From positions 5,059-69,058 of the forward strand of contig DASTSN010000022.1 of the NCBI GenBank assembly GCA_035760665.1: a stretch of DNA of 64,000 bases, given 5' to 3'. Position numbers and translations under genes: made by a program. Position 1 is the first letter of the stretch. Each line of letters begins with the position of its first letter. The notes beneath the pieces were generated by a model. It made no database searches. It was not told where the DNA came from and saw nothing but the letters and a program-made list of their open reading frames with translations. This DNA is from DASTSN01 sp035760665. GTDB taxonomy: Bacteria; Bacteroidota; Bacteroidia; Chitinophagales; Chitinophagaceae. Positions 17,238-25,158 of this stretch are shown one piece after another.

Positions 17238-17690
17238 ATGCTGGGCGAACTCAATACAACACAAATCGATAACCTGCTGCTAAGCCAGGTGATCGGCAGG
17301 CTGGCCTGCTGCGAAGATCAACAACCTTATATCATCCCGGTTACCTATGCGTACGACGGGAAGCACATCATTGGCCAAACCTCGGAAGGAATGAAACTCG
17401 ATATTATTCGCAAGAACCCTTTTGTGTGCTTTGAAGTAGACCAGATGCTGGATATGGCCAACTGGCAAAGCGTTATCATCAGCGGAAAATTTGAGGAACT
17501 CGAGGGAAAGGTCGCCGACCAAGCACGGGACTACCTGCTGAACCGCGTTATGCCTTTAATGACCAGCGCTACCATTCATCCGCACGAGCACGAAGTAAAG
17601 AGCAAGATTAAAGACAGCACCCGCATCAAGCCCGTCATTTACCGGATTACAATTTTAAAGAAAACGGGGCGGTTTGAAAAAAGGGACTAA
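17238..17690 (+). CDS. Pyridoxamine-5'-phosphate-oxidase-fold flavin-binding protein, copy 2
   Basis: This 150-residue paralogue of the upstream gene starts MLGELNTTQIDNLLLSQVIG, against MLGDLNDKQMDAVLQSQVIG in copy 1. It also shares PVTYAYDGK, RKNP-x-VCFEV, NWQSV-x-I-x-GKFEEL and the KKTGRFEKR end. By eye the pair is about half identical, so the duplication is old. Differences cluster in the 40 residues after the barrel, before the common tail, where the dimer or substrate pocket usually lies. It probably functions as a homodimer or as a heterodimer with copy 1. Confidence 0.85.
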   Translation: MLGELNTTQIDNLLLSQVIGRLACCEDQQPYIIPVTYAYDGKHIIGQTSEGMKLDIIRKNPFVCFEVDQMLDMANWQSVIISGKFEELEGKVADQARDYLLNRVMPLMTSATIHPHEHEVKSKIKDSTRIKPVIYRITILKKTGRFEKRD

Positions 17691-17735
17691 CAAACCGCAC
17701 GAAGCGCTACTTTACAAAACAGCTTTCCATTTGCT

Positions 17736-18548
17736 ATGGCAGCTCGCAACTTTATATTGAATTACTGGGACAATCAATTGGTTGTCCTGGCTGATCATAT
17801 ATCGCTTGTGAAAAAAGAAATTACACCCGCCGCTATTCATGACCTTCGCGTAACTATTAAAAAACTCCGCTCCACCCTGCAGTTGTATTACCGGGTTACC
17901 CGGAAAAAAAGATGGAAAGAAGCAATCAGCAAAACTGAACTCCTTTTTAAAATACTAGGTAAACACCGCGAGCTGGACATTAACCTGCAATACATGACAA
18001 AAATAGATGACGATGACACCGGAGCGTACAAAGCCATACAAAACATATATCGCAACAGCCTGGCAGACGCCGGATCAAGACTGGCAAAAGCCCTGGCCGT
18101 TTACCAGCCGGCTGATGTCACTGCAATTGACAAAGACATGAAAACAAATCTTGCTGATAATTCAGCTCTTTTTTCATCAACCCTAAAAAGCTTGTTTGCG
18201 GCAGATATAAAAAAAATCAGGAAGAGTATACTTGTTATTAAACAACAACCACACGAAACAAGGAAACAACTTAAAACATTTTATTACTGGCTGGAAATAT
18301 TTCCGCAGGGCTATCTATTGGAACAACCGGCTATGAAGAAACTGGAACAACTGCTGGATCAGCTGGGTGCTTGGCACGATGCAGACTGGCTCCGTTTGCA
18401 ACTGAAAGAACTCGTATCCATTTTTATCCCGGCAGGCACGTCTGAATTTACCGGCTATAAAAAGCTAATTAGAAAACTGGGAAAAGACAATAAAAAATTG
18501 CTCGAAACAATTGCTGAAGCAGCGGCAAGATGGCGAAAGGAATGCTAA
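17736..18548 (+). CDS. CHAD domain protein (polyphosphate-binding helical domain)
   Basis: This 270-residue helical protein shows the CHAD signature HDLRVTIKKLRS at residues 35-46, where conserved His and basic residues line a polyphosphate-binding cleft. A second conserved half includes HRELDINLQYM and a C-terminal LLDQLGAWHDADWL. CHAD domains often accompany CYTH triphosphatases or polyphosphate kinases. None is seen here, so this is a stand-alone CHAD. It is not clearly co-transcribed with the PPOX pair (45-nt gap). A terminator hairpin lies about 80 nt after the stop. Confidence 0.85.
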   Translation: MAARNFILNYWDNQLVVLADHISLVKKEITPAAIHDLRVTIKKLRSTLQLYYRVTRKKRWKEAISKTELLFKILGKHRELDINLQYMTKIDDDDTGAYKAIQNIYRNSLADAGSRLAKALAVYQPADVTAIDKDMKTNLADNSALFSSTLKSLFAADIKKIRKSILVIKQQPHETRKQLKTFYYWLEIFPQGYLLEQPAMKKLEQLLDQLGAWHDADWLRLQLKELVSIFIPAGTSEFTGYKKLIRKLGKDNKKLLETIAEAAARWRKEC

Positions 18549-18627
18549 TAAAGCAGCCTTTTACTTACAACAAATTTTCTACAAAAGCTATACGGAGAAG
18601 AATACGTCCAAGCAGTTCTTTTAAAGC

Positions 18628-18659
18628 ATACTCCCCGGAAAATTCCGGGGAGTATTTTG
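18628..18659. terminator. Terminator hairpin between the CHAD gene and tRNA-Leu
   Basis: ATACTCCCCGGA (18628-18639) pairs perfectly with TCCGGGGAGTAT (18644-18655), followed by TTTT on the plus strand. It can end the CHAD transcript, and it may also define the 3' end of the minus-strand tRNA-Leu transcript, although the minus-strand T tract is weaker. Confidence 0.75.
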
Positions 18660-18743
18660 TGCCCGGGACTGGATTCGAACCAGCACGCCCTTTCGGGCAC
18701 CACCACCTCAAAGTGGCTTGTCTACCAGTTTCAACACCCGGGC
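18660..18743 (-). tRNA. tRNA-Leu (anticodon GAG)
   Basis: Read on the minus strand, GCCCGGG (18743-18737) pairs with CCCGGGC (18667-18661). The anticodon arm CCACT-TTGAGGT-GGTGG places GAG in the loop. A long variable arm (GCCCGAAAGGGC) marks a class II tRNA, and the T arm CTGGTTCGAATCCAG is normal. CCA is not encoded. Confidence 0.93.
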
Positions 18744-18808
18744 GGGTTGGCAGCCATAACGGTTCTTTTTAAAAGCCGTTATGGTTTTGGCGGCTGCAAA
18801 TGTAACGA

Positions 18809-19960
18809 CTATTTTTTTAAAACAATCCGAAATGTAGTGCCTTTACCCGGCTCGGATTGTTTCACAAAAATCTCGCCGCGGTGATACTGCTCTATGATAC
18901 GTTTTGAAAGGCTGAGCCCCAGTCCCCAGCCGCGTTTCCTTGTTGTGAAACCGGGATTAAATACTTTAGTGATGTTTTGCTTACTGATGCCTTTCCCTGT
19001 ATCAGACACATCAATTTCAATTACCTCATCGCCTGGTTGAATATCAATTGTGATAGCACCCCGGCCCTCCATCGCATCCAGGGCATTTTTTAACAGGTTT
19101 TCAATGACCCAGTCAAACAGTGGGCCGGAGATCATAGCAGGTATTTCAGTGTGCCCGTGTGCGTTGACGGTAAAACTCACCTTATCAGTTGCCCGCTTAC
19201 GGATGTATTCTACCATACTGTTGATTTGCTGCACAATGTCGTGCTGCTCCAGTTGCGGTGTGCTGCCGATTTTTCCAAACCTGTCAGATACCAGCCGCAG
19301 GCGACCCACATCTTTTTCCAGTTCCTGTACGATGGCTTCGTTACCGGGCATTTCCCGCAACATTTCCACCCAGCCTTCAAGAGACGAAACAGGCGTACCC
19401 AACTGGTGTGCTGTCTCTTTAGCCATACCGGCCCATACCTGGTTTTGCGCCGACTGGTAACTACTGCGCAAAGCAATGATGGTGATCGCGATAAACAATC
19501 CTACAATCACTAACTGCACCAGCGGGTAGTAGCGTACTTCTTTCAACAGCAGCGACTCCCCGTAGTAATAACGGTTGCGTTGCAGTGAGTCGGCTGGGTT
19601 CACCCACTCGATCGGCTTGTTGAGCGACCGGAATGCTGCCAGTTTATTTTGTAAGTACCCGGGAGTACGAGCGATAGATGCCGAATCAAGATTCAGGTGC
19701 CCGGTGATGCTGTCATGCTCGTTGGTTTCAATGATCGGGATGGTTTTATTCTGTGTCAGGATCATGGAGGCCAGTTTCGTGTCCGCGTCGGCAGGTGAGT
19801 TAATCAGGAATTTCCCAGCCTCCACCCACTCTTCCACTTTTTGCCGTTCTTCCGCCGCAATTTTCCTGGCGAGGTATTTTGAATAAATAATTGTGCCGCT
19901 CACAATCAGTATGGCGACCAGTGCCAGAATAAAACGTCCGTTGACGATTTGCCGAAACAT
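18809..19960 (-). CDS. Membrane sensor histidine kinase, no response regulator nearby
   Basis: This 383-residue kinase has membrane helices at about 10-28 and 146-164 bracketing a small extracytoplasmic sensor segment. The H-box KETAHQLGTPVSSLEGW gives a phospho-acceptor His at 185. This AHQLGTP form is a divergent H-box found in Bacteroidota kinases. The ATPase part has ENLLKNALDAMEG, VSDTGKGISKQN and KRGWGLGLSLSKRIIEQYH. It is encoded divergently from the glycosyltransferase gene with only about 52 nt between starts, so their promoters overlap. No response-regulator gene is in the window. Confidence 0.9.
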   Translation of the reverse strand: MFRQIVNGRFILALVAILIVSGTIIYSKYLARKIAAEERQKVEEWVEAGKFLINSPADADTKLASMILTQNKTIPIIETNEHDSITGHLNLDSASIARTPGYLQNKLAAFRSLNKPIEWVNPADSLQRNRYYYGESLLLKEVRYYPLVQLVIVGLFIAITIIALRSSYQSAQNQVWAGMAKETAHQLGTPVSSLEGWVEMLREMPGNEAIVQELEKDVGRLRLVSDRFGKIGSTPQLEQHDIVQQINSMVEYIRKRATDKVSFTVNAHGHTEIPAMISGPLFDWVIENLLKNALDAMEGRGAITIDIQPGDEVIEIDVSDTGKGISKQNITKVFNPGFTTRKRGWGLGLSLSKRIIEQYHRGEIFVKQSEPGKGTTFRIVLKK

Positions 19961-19994
19961 GTTTCGAATTTAACAAGGTTCAGTTGCCTTCCCT

Positions 19995-20002
19995 TATTTT
20001 TG
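19995..20002 (+). promoter_or_regulatory. -7 box of the glycosyltransferase gene
   Basis: TATTTTTG matches TAnnTTTG and ends 10 nt before the first possible start codon (TTG at 20013). No good TTTG is found at the expected upstream distance, so this is a half-match. Confidence 0.5.
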
Positions 20003-20012
20003 AAAAAATATT

Positions 20013-21047
20013 TTGTTTTCATTGAATAACGCTCTCCCAAAAGTATCCATTGTCATCTTAAACTGGAACGGACGTGCTTACCTGCAGCAGTTTTTGCCGG
20101 CAGTGTTTGCTTCAGGTTATGGAAATATGGAAGTGGTGGTGGCCGACAATGGCTCTGCTGACGATTCCGTGGTATTCCTGGAGCAGCAGTTCCCCCAGGT
20201 TCGCCTCATCCGGCTGCCCGAGAACTTTGGTTTTGCCAAAGGCTACAATGAGGCCTTGAAGCAGGTAACGGCTGATTATTATGTCATCCTGAATTCGGAC
20301 GTGGAAGTGATGGCAGGCTGGCTAAACCCGATTATTGCATTGCTGGAAAGCCAGCATCACATCGCTGCCTGCCAGCCAAAAATACTTTCTTACCAGCATA
20401 AGCGCCTGTTTGAATATGCCGGCGGCGCCGGCGGCTGGCTGGATAAGTATGGTTATCCTTTTGCCCGTGGACGTATTTTTGATGTGTGCGAAGAAGACCG
20501 CGGCCAATACGATCATGCTGAACCGGTTTTCTGGGCCAGCGGTGCTGCTATGGTTATACGAGCCGCTGTTTTTCATGAACTGGGCGGTTTTGATGAATAT
20601 TTTTTTGCACACCAGGAAGAAATCGACCTGTGCTGGCGTCTGCAACTTGCCGGTTATACCGTGTATAGTTGTCCGCAGTCCGTGGTATACCATGTAGGTG
20701 GCGGCACCTTACCCAGGGGCAACACTTTAAAGACCTATCTCAATTTCCGTAATAACCAGATCATGCTGTACAAAAACCTGCCGTGGTCACAAAAATGCTG
20801 GAAGATACCTTACCGGATATTGCTGGATGCGATTTCTGCATGGAAAGGTCTTCTAACCGGTGAAGCGGGGTATTTCCTGGCGATTATGCGGGCACATGCG
20901 GCCTTTGTGAAGTGGTTGTTTTTTTACCAGCACAAAAGCGTGTTTCCCCGCCAAAAAACAGGCAGGTTACAGGGATACTACCAAGGCAATCTTGTATGGC
21001 AGCATTTTATAAAAAAGAAAAAGTATTTCAGCGAAATAATTCGTTAA
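20013..21047 (+). CDS. Family 2 glycosyltransferase
   Basis: The protein of about 344 residues has a GT-A fold: VSIVILNWNGRAYLQQFLPA, a donor-binding VVVADNGSADDSV, and DYYVILNSDVEV with the metal-binding D-x-D. ASGAAMVIRAAVF and HQEEIDLCWRLQLAGY follow, typical of rhamnosyl- or mannosyl-type GT2 enzymes acting on cell-surface glycans. The acceptor and sugar are unknown. There is no ATG near the start: TTG at 20013 or 20022 is the only option, just after a -7 box. The C-terminal 100 residues are basic and amphipathic, suggesting membrane attachment. It is not in a polysaccharide cluster. Confidence 0.9.
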   Translation: MFSLNNALPKVSIVILNWNGRAYLQQFLPAVFASGYGNMEVVVADNGSADDSVVFLEQQFPQVRLIRLPENFGFAKGYNEALKQVTADYYVILNSDVEVMAGWLNPIIALLESQHHIAACQPKILSYQHKRLFEYAGGAGGWLDKYGYPFARGRIFDVCEEDRGQYDHAEPVFWASGAAMVIRAAVFHELGGFDEYFFAHQEEIDLCWRLQLAGYTVYSCPQSVVYHVGGGTLPRGNTLKTYLNFRNNQIMLYKNLPWSQKCWKIPYRILLDAISAWKGLLTGEAGYFLAIMRAHAAFVKWLFFYQHKSVFPRQKTGRLQGYYQGNLVWQHFIKKKKYFSEIIR

Positions 21048-21075
21048 GGATGTGTGCTTTTTATCAATGATACCC

Positions 21076-21083
21076 TATTTTTG
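21076..21083 (+). promoter_or_regulatory. -7 box of the small membrane protein gene
   Basis: TATTTTTG followed by CAGC matches the extended -7 pattern seen repeatedly in this window. The predicted start near 21089 leaves a leader of about 12 nt before the ATG at 21101. Confidence 0.6.
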
Positions 21084-21100
21084 CAGCACAAAATTCCACT

Positions 21101-21325
21101 ATGGATCAGCATCAGGAATATCAACAGGAATTACAAAAAGTACAGGACAGGGATTTTACTCACAGCTGGGTATCTTCTTCTGCATTTCTTTTTTATTTAC
21201 AGGTTGCCTGCGTGGTGGCGCTAGCATTTGGTGCAGCTTACATGCTTTATACCAAGCGTTTTGAAAAGCCCGAGGTTACCATCCAGAGCAGCACACTTTA
21301 CACGCCGAAATACGAAAACAAATAA
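21101..21325 (+). CDS. Small single-pass membrane protein, function unknown
   Basis: This 74-residue protein has a polar Gln/Glu-rich N-terminus (MDQHQEYQQELQKVQDRDF), one membrane helix at about 28-50 and a short basic-to-polar tail. I do not recognise the family. Support for coding is a clean -7 box 18 nt upstream of the ATG, the absence of any better frame, and a sensible membrane topology. It lies between the glycosyltransferase and tRNA-Gly. Confidence 0.6.
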   Translation: MDQHQEYQQELQKVQDRDFTHSWVSSSAFLFYLQVACVVALAFGAAYMLYTKRFEKPEVTIQSSTLYTPKYENK

Positions 21326-21341
21326 GGGCCTAAAAATTTTT

Positions 21342-21368
21342 TTTGAAAGGGTTCATTCTTTATTTTTG
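21342..21368 (+). promoter_or_regulatory. Promoter of the tRNA-Gly gene
   Basis: TTTG at 21342-21345, a 15-nt spacer (short) and TATTTTTG at 21361-21368, followed by CAGCCC. The mature tRNA begins at 21391. Confidence 0.55.
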
Positions 21369-21390
21369 CAGCCCTTTAGTTCTTTACTAT

Positions 21391-21466
<76 letters not shown>

Positions 21467-21471
21467 AGAAA

Positions 21472-21502
21472 GTCCTCTTGCCTACGGCAGAGGATTTTTT
21501 TT
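21472..21502 (+). terminator. Terminator after tRNA-Gly
   Basis: TCCTCTTGCC pairs with GGCAGAGGA around TAC (one bulged T), followed by eight T residues. It separates tRNA-Gly from tRNA-Leu. Confidence 0.8.
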
Positions 21503-21537
21503 GGTATCAAAAGCCGTTAAGGGCCTTGCTGCCAGAT

Positions 21538-21623
21538 GCCCTGGTGGTGGAATTGGTAGACACGCAGGACTTAAAATCCTGTGGCCAGCAATGGCCGTGC
21601 GGGTTCAACTCCCGCCTGGGGCA
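21538..21623 (+). tRNA. tRNA-Leu (anticodon UAA)
   Basis: Class II tRNA of 86 nt: GCCCTGG pairs with CTGGGGC, the D arm reads GGTGGAATTGGTAGACACGC, the anticodon arm CAGGA-CTTAAAA-TCCTG gives UAA, a long variable arm (TGGCCAGCAATGGCCG) follows, and the T arm is CGGGTTCAACTCCCG. CCA is not fully encoded. Confidence 0.95.
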
Positions 21624-21625
21624 CA

Positions 21626-21655
21626 AGAGCGATCAGTTTGATCGCTCTTTTTTTT
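21626..21655 (+). terminator. Terminator after tRNA-Leu(UAA)
   Basis: AGAGCGATCA pairs perfectly with TGATCGCTCT around GTT and is followed by TTTTTTT. Confidence 0.92.
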
Positions 21656-21678
21656 GGGGCCAGTTCAGTTTTCAAGCA

Positions 21679-22392
21679 CTAATGCCGTGCCGCAATACTT
21701 GCAAAAATTGCTTCGCTTACGGCTGCAGGATCACCATCGTAATGGTGCCCGCCGGGCAACCTGATTGTTTTGAAATTTTTCGTTGTCAGCTTGTTCAGGG
21801 GAAAATCGTTTTCATTGTCACCAAACAGCAGCAGCATATTTTTTGAAATCTTATTGATTTCGGCAGGCACACTCTCGCCGCTGCTGTTCCCAAATCCTAA
21901 AAGACCGCTTACATGCACTTCAAAATCAGTTTTGGCCGATGGCGACATTAATACGAGGTCGTTCATTTTTGCCAGCAAATCATTTCCGAAGCGGGTAACG
22001 GCAAACGGCGCCACATCGGCGCCAAAAGAATAGCCGATCAATATGAAATGTTTTCGCTTCCATTCCGAGAGGTAACGATTCAGCAATGAAGCAACATCGG
22101 AGGCGGTTTGTGTGGCGCTTTTTTTATGCCAGAAATAAGTACGGGCATCCAATGCCACGACGGCATATCCCCTGTTACGAATCGTTTGGACAAACGTGCT
22201 GGAAAAACGGTTCCAGCCCCCATCGCCGGTAATATAAAAGATGAGGGGCCTGGCAGTGTCTGCATTCGGAAACAAAGACACCGGCAGGCTGGCGGTACTT
22301 TGCTCCTGCGCCCAGGATTTATCCGCCACGCAAGAGCCTGTAAGCAGCAAGGTGTAAAGGAGCAAACGGTTTATCATTTTGTATACTGCCAT
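21679..22392 (-). CDS. VirJ/AcvB-type alpha/beta hydrolase, probable aminoacyl-phosphatidylglycerol hydrolase
   Basis: The 237-residue exported protein has an N-terminal signal (LLLYTLLLTGSCVADKSWAQ). The VirJ/AcvB family block includes GDGGW at 56-60, then YFWHKKSATQTASDV and the nucleophile elbow LIGYSFGADVAPF with Ser at 122. NDLVLMSPSAKTDFEVHVSG and PGGHHYDGD (catalytic His region) follow. In Agrobacterium and rhizobia, AcvB relatives act in the periplasm and hydrolyse lysyl-phosphatidylglycerol made by the MprF homologue LpiA. Here the gene starts 6 nt after the mprF stop codon, strongly suggesting the same pairing. The start could also be the ATG at 22377. Confidence 0.85.
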   Translation of the reverse strand: MAVYKMINRLLLYTLLLTGSCVADKSWAQEQSTASLPVSLFPNADTARPLIFYITGDGGWNRFSSTFVQTIRNRGYAVVALDARTYFWHKKSATQTASDVASLLNRYLSEWKRKHFILIGYSFGADVAPFAVTRFGNDLLAKMNDLVLMSPSAKTDFEVHVSGLLGFGNSSGESVPAEINKISKNMLLLFGDNENDFPLNKLTTKNFKTIRLPGGHHYDGDPAAVSEAIFASIAARH

Positions 22393-22398
22393 GGCCGG

Positions 22399-25002
22399 TT
22401 ATTTTGCCGCCGGCTGCATCACTTTGTTTAAAGCTGCCGGCAGTTGTAATAAATCAAAATCATTTTCGTATACCAGGTATTTGTTAACCCAGGCAGAGGC
22501 ATATTTTTCTTTAAACTCCCGCAAGCCCTGGTAATGCCTGAAGCGACGTATTTTTTCATACGCATATTTTACCACCCGCTCTGCCGTACTATCCGGCTGC
22601 TGAATGCCCGACATGGGCACGAGACCGAGATTAAGATACCTGAATGTATTTGCCTGCGCATGGCGAACCAGTTCTATGAGCAACGCATCCATACACCCGC
22701 CGGGTGCATCCGCTGTCCGGCGTATCAGGTCGTACGTACATTCGCCGGGCGCAAAATCAGGGATAATTGTCATAAACGCCACCAGTCTTTCCTGGCTGTC
22801 GCGTATACCGATCACGTCCTGCTGCATAATGGCTTCCTGGTCAAAAACACCCTGGGCAAAACCCATTTCTTTTTTGTCAAACACCTGCAGCCACTCATCT
22901 GATACAGTCTTGAGTTCCTCCATCAATGCCAGCGGGTGATGGGCCTTGTAAAAAACAGTTGTATATCCTTTTTTTTGCAGGCTGTTCAGGCTGTTGCGCA
23001 GGGCTTTTTTGTCCCGCCCTTCCAAGGAGAAGGTGCTGACATCCAGTATGGCCTCCTGCCCAATCAGGAGTTTTCGTTTTTTTAAAGCGTTAAAATAGGG
23101 CATGCTGTTTTCATCCACACGGTAGAAGGCCGTTTTCAAGCCCATTTTTTTGCAATGGTCATCAAATTCCTGTAACACCGGGATTTTATCTTCTGCTGCA
23201 CAAACCGGCTCCTCCAGTACAATCGCAAAACCATTGGCAATCCGATAGGCGATAAATGCGTCGCAGGCGTCAGAGAAAAATAAAAGTTTATCCGGATTCG
23301 TTTTAAAATAATCTACCGGCGAGTTACCATAGCGTTCCAGCAGGTCTTTTGCTCTTTCCATTGCCAGGGAACGGTCGTCTTTCCTGCTATGAGGTTGCAG
23401 GTACGGGCGAATGATGGTAAACAGTAAGAAAGCCCAGGCTACCAGTCCCAGGCCATTCATCATGTAAATGAACTCCCTGCCAAAGCGGGTGACCGGCTTC
23501 AATTCATCATCCGTTAACAATAAAAAACTTTTTGCCGAATAGGTGATTGACTGTTTCCATGTAAAATCGATGCCAAAATGCTTCACCGCCACGAAGTAAA
23601 AACCGATAAATCCGAAAATCAGCACAGATAAAAACACGAGCCCAACAGTCATCAGGCTGACCTGCAGGGTGCGGGGATGCCCCTTGATACGATATTGTTT
23701 GACTGTTGCCAGTAACACCATGATGGTAAAAGCCGCCAGGGTGGCTTCTTCATAATCCAGCGCCTTTGCTATATGACCAACCAGCGAAATCGACGCAAAT
23801 ACCAGTGCGATACGCCAGGCATTTCGAAGACCACGCAGCAGAAAGGCCGATGTCACAATCAGAGTAAGACCCAGAAACAACACGAGCAGATTCGACTCCT
23901 GAATTGACGAAGACGGGATAAACTCTTTCAGTATCCTGAGTCTTGCTGCAATGGGCGGGGTTACTACGGAAATGATATTTACCACTCCCAAGGCAAATAC
24001 AAGTATAGCCGGGAAGAGCCGGATGAAAAGCTCTTTTCCCTTCCAGGCAAAAGAAAGAAATCCGGCAGCCAGCGGCAGCCAGAATTCGAAAAGGCGGTAC
24101 AGGATTGTAATGGCCAGTGCATCAGCTGGCGAAAACCCGTATAACCCGAGCACATACACCATCGATAATTCCACTGCGCCGAGACCACGCAGAAACGGAG
24201 AAGCGATCATCAGCAAAACCGACACAACATAGGCGATTGCCGCAATTACAAATGAAGCATGAAGCCCTAACGCCATCATAGCGATGTATACATGCAAAAT
24301 CCCTGTTAATTCAACAGCCATTGAGGACATAAGCGTTCCGCCTACTTTACGGCCGGATACCGAAGCCCCAAATAATTCATCTACAGCAGGGATAACCGAT
24401 GGGAACTTTCTTTGAATCAACCTGTAAAGACCAGCTTTTTGCTGCAGCGAACGGGCTATCAGCAATAACCCCAGCAGCATTACTGCCACAAAGCCCAGCC
24501 CGATCCAGGCCCCCTGAACAGCTGCACTGTTGGATATAGCATATAACAGCAGGGGAACCCCTATCACAAATACCGTCGCAATCCCTGCAAAAGCATAAAT
24601 CGCGGATGCCTGGTGCACCTGTGTTGTAGTAACCAGTGATTTTCTGACGCGGGAAGGGATGTACCCTAAAGAGCTTACGCCACCTGCTGGCAGAAAAACA
24701 CTTAACAAGTTGCGTTTTAAAAAAAGTTCGATTGCCGCAAGCCACGACAGCTTTGCCCCTACTGCCGCAAAACCGCTGACATACATAGCAGTTTGAAAAA
24801 ATATGTACATCACTGTCACAAACAAACCGGCTGACAGCCACTTAGGATCAGCTTTGCGTAAATGTGGTATGATTGAAGCAAGCTCCTGGCGTTGCGACCG
24901 GAAAAAGTAAATCGCAAGCAGCAAAAGAAAAATTGCGAGGATTTCTTTCCAGTAAATTTTTTTAATCCGCTGTTTCATCCCGCTGAAAACGGTTTTCGCC
25001 AT
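22399..25002 (-). CDS. mprF: Phosphatidylglycerol lysyltransferase / flippase MprF
   Basis: This 867-residue protein has two parts. Residues about 15-530 hold around 14 membrane helices forming the flippase domain, including KRNLLSVFLPAGGVSSLGY and SPFLRGLGAVELSMVYVLG. Residues about 545-850 form the cytoplasmic DUF2156 GNAT-like synthase that transfers an aminoacyl group from tRNA to phosphatidylglycerol. Motifs there include GNSPVDYFKTNPDKLLFFS, VILEEPVC-like IVLEEPVCA, EFDDHCKKMGLKTAFYRV, LIRRTADAPGGCMDALLIE and YLNLGLVPMSG. The product lowers surface charge and protects against cationic peptides. Lysine specificity is assumed from the family. It is the first gene of a two-gene unit with the VirJ-type hydrolase. 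Confidence 0.93.
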   Translation of the reverse strand: MAKTVFSGMKQRIKKIYWKEILAIFLLLLAIYFFRSQRQELASIIPHLRKADPKWLSAGLFVTVMYIFFQTAMYVSGFAAVGAKLSWLAAIELFLKRNLLSVFLPAGGVSSLGYIPSRVRKSLVTTTQVHQASAIYAFAGIATVFVIGVPLLLYAISNSAAVQGAWIGLGFVAVMLLGLLLIARSLQQKAGLYRLIQRKFPSVIPAVDELFGASVSGRKVGGTLMSSMAVELTGILHVYIAMMALGLHASFVIAAIAYVVSVLLMIASPFLRGLGAVELSMVYVLGLYGFSPADALAITILYRLFEFWLPLAAGFLSFAWKGKELFIRLFPAILVFALGVVNIISVVTPPIAARLRILKEFIPSSSIQESNLLVLFLGLTLIVTSAFLLRGLRNAWRIALVFASISLVGHIAKALDYEEATLAAFTIMVLLATVKQYRIKGHPRTLQVSLMTVGLVFLSVLIFGFIGFYFVAVKHFGIDFTWKQSITYSAKSFLLLTDDELKPVTRFGREFIYMMNGLGLVAWAFLLFTIIRPYLQPHSRKDDRSLAMERAKDLLERYGNSPVDYFKTNPDKLLFFSDACDAFIAYRIANGFAIVLEEPVCAAEDKIPVLQEFDDHCKKMGLKTAFYRVDENSMPYFNALKKRKLLIGQEAILDVSTFSLEGRDKKALRNSLNSLQKKGYTTVFYKAHHPLALMEELKTVSDEWLQVFDKKEMGFAQGVFDQEAIMQQDVIGIRDSQERLVAFMTIIPDFAPGECTYDLIRRTADAPGGCMDALLIELVRHAQANTFRYLNLGLVPMSGIQQPDSTAERVVKYAYEKIRRFRHYQGLREFKEKYASAWVNKYLVYENDFDLLQLPAALNKVMQPAAK

Positions 25003-25082
25003 GCCTGGGTATTTTATACAAAGTTAGCACGTCATTCTCGCATCTGTTGGAACAAGAAACAGGCAATCATTAAGCTATCGTT

Positions 25083-25106
25083 AAAAAAGCCCCGTAGATA
25101 CGGGGC
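25083..25106 (-). terminator. Terminator of the czcCBA operon
   Basis: On the minus strand GCCCCGT pairs with ACGGGGC around a 4-nt loop, followed by TTTTTT. It lies 53 nt after the czcA stop. Confidence 0.88.
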
Positions 25107-25158
25107 CTCAGCAGGACCAAAACCATTGACAGTAAGAACGACCGGTCCTGCAAGAATT

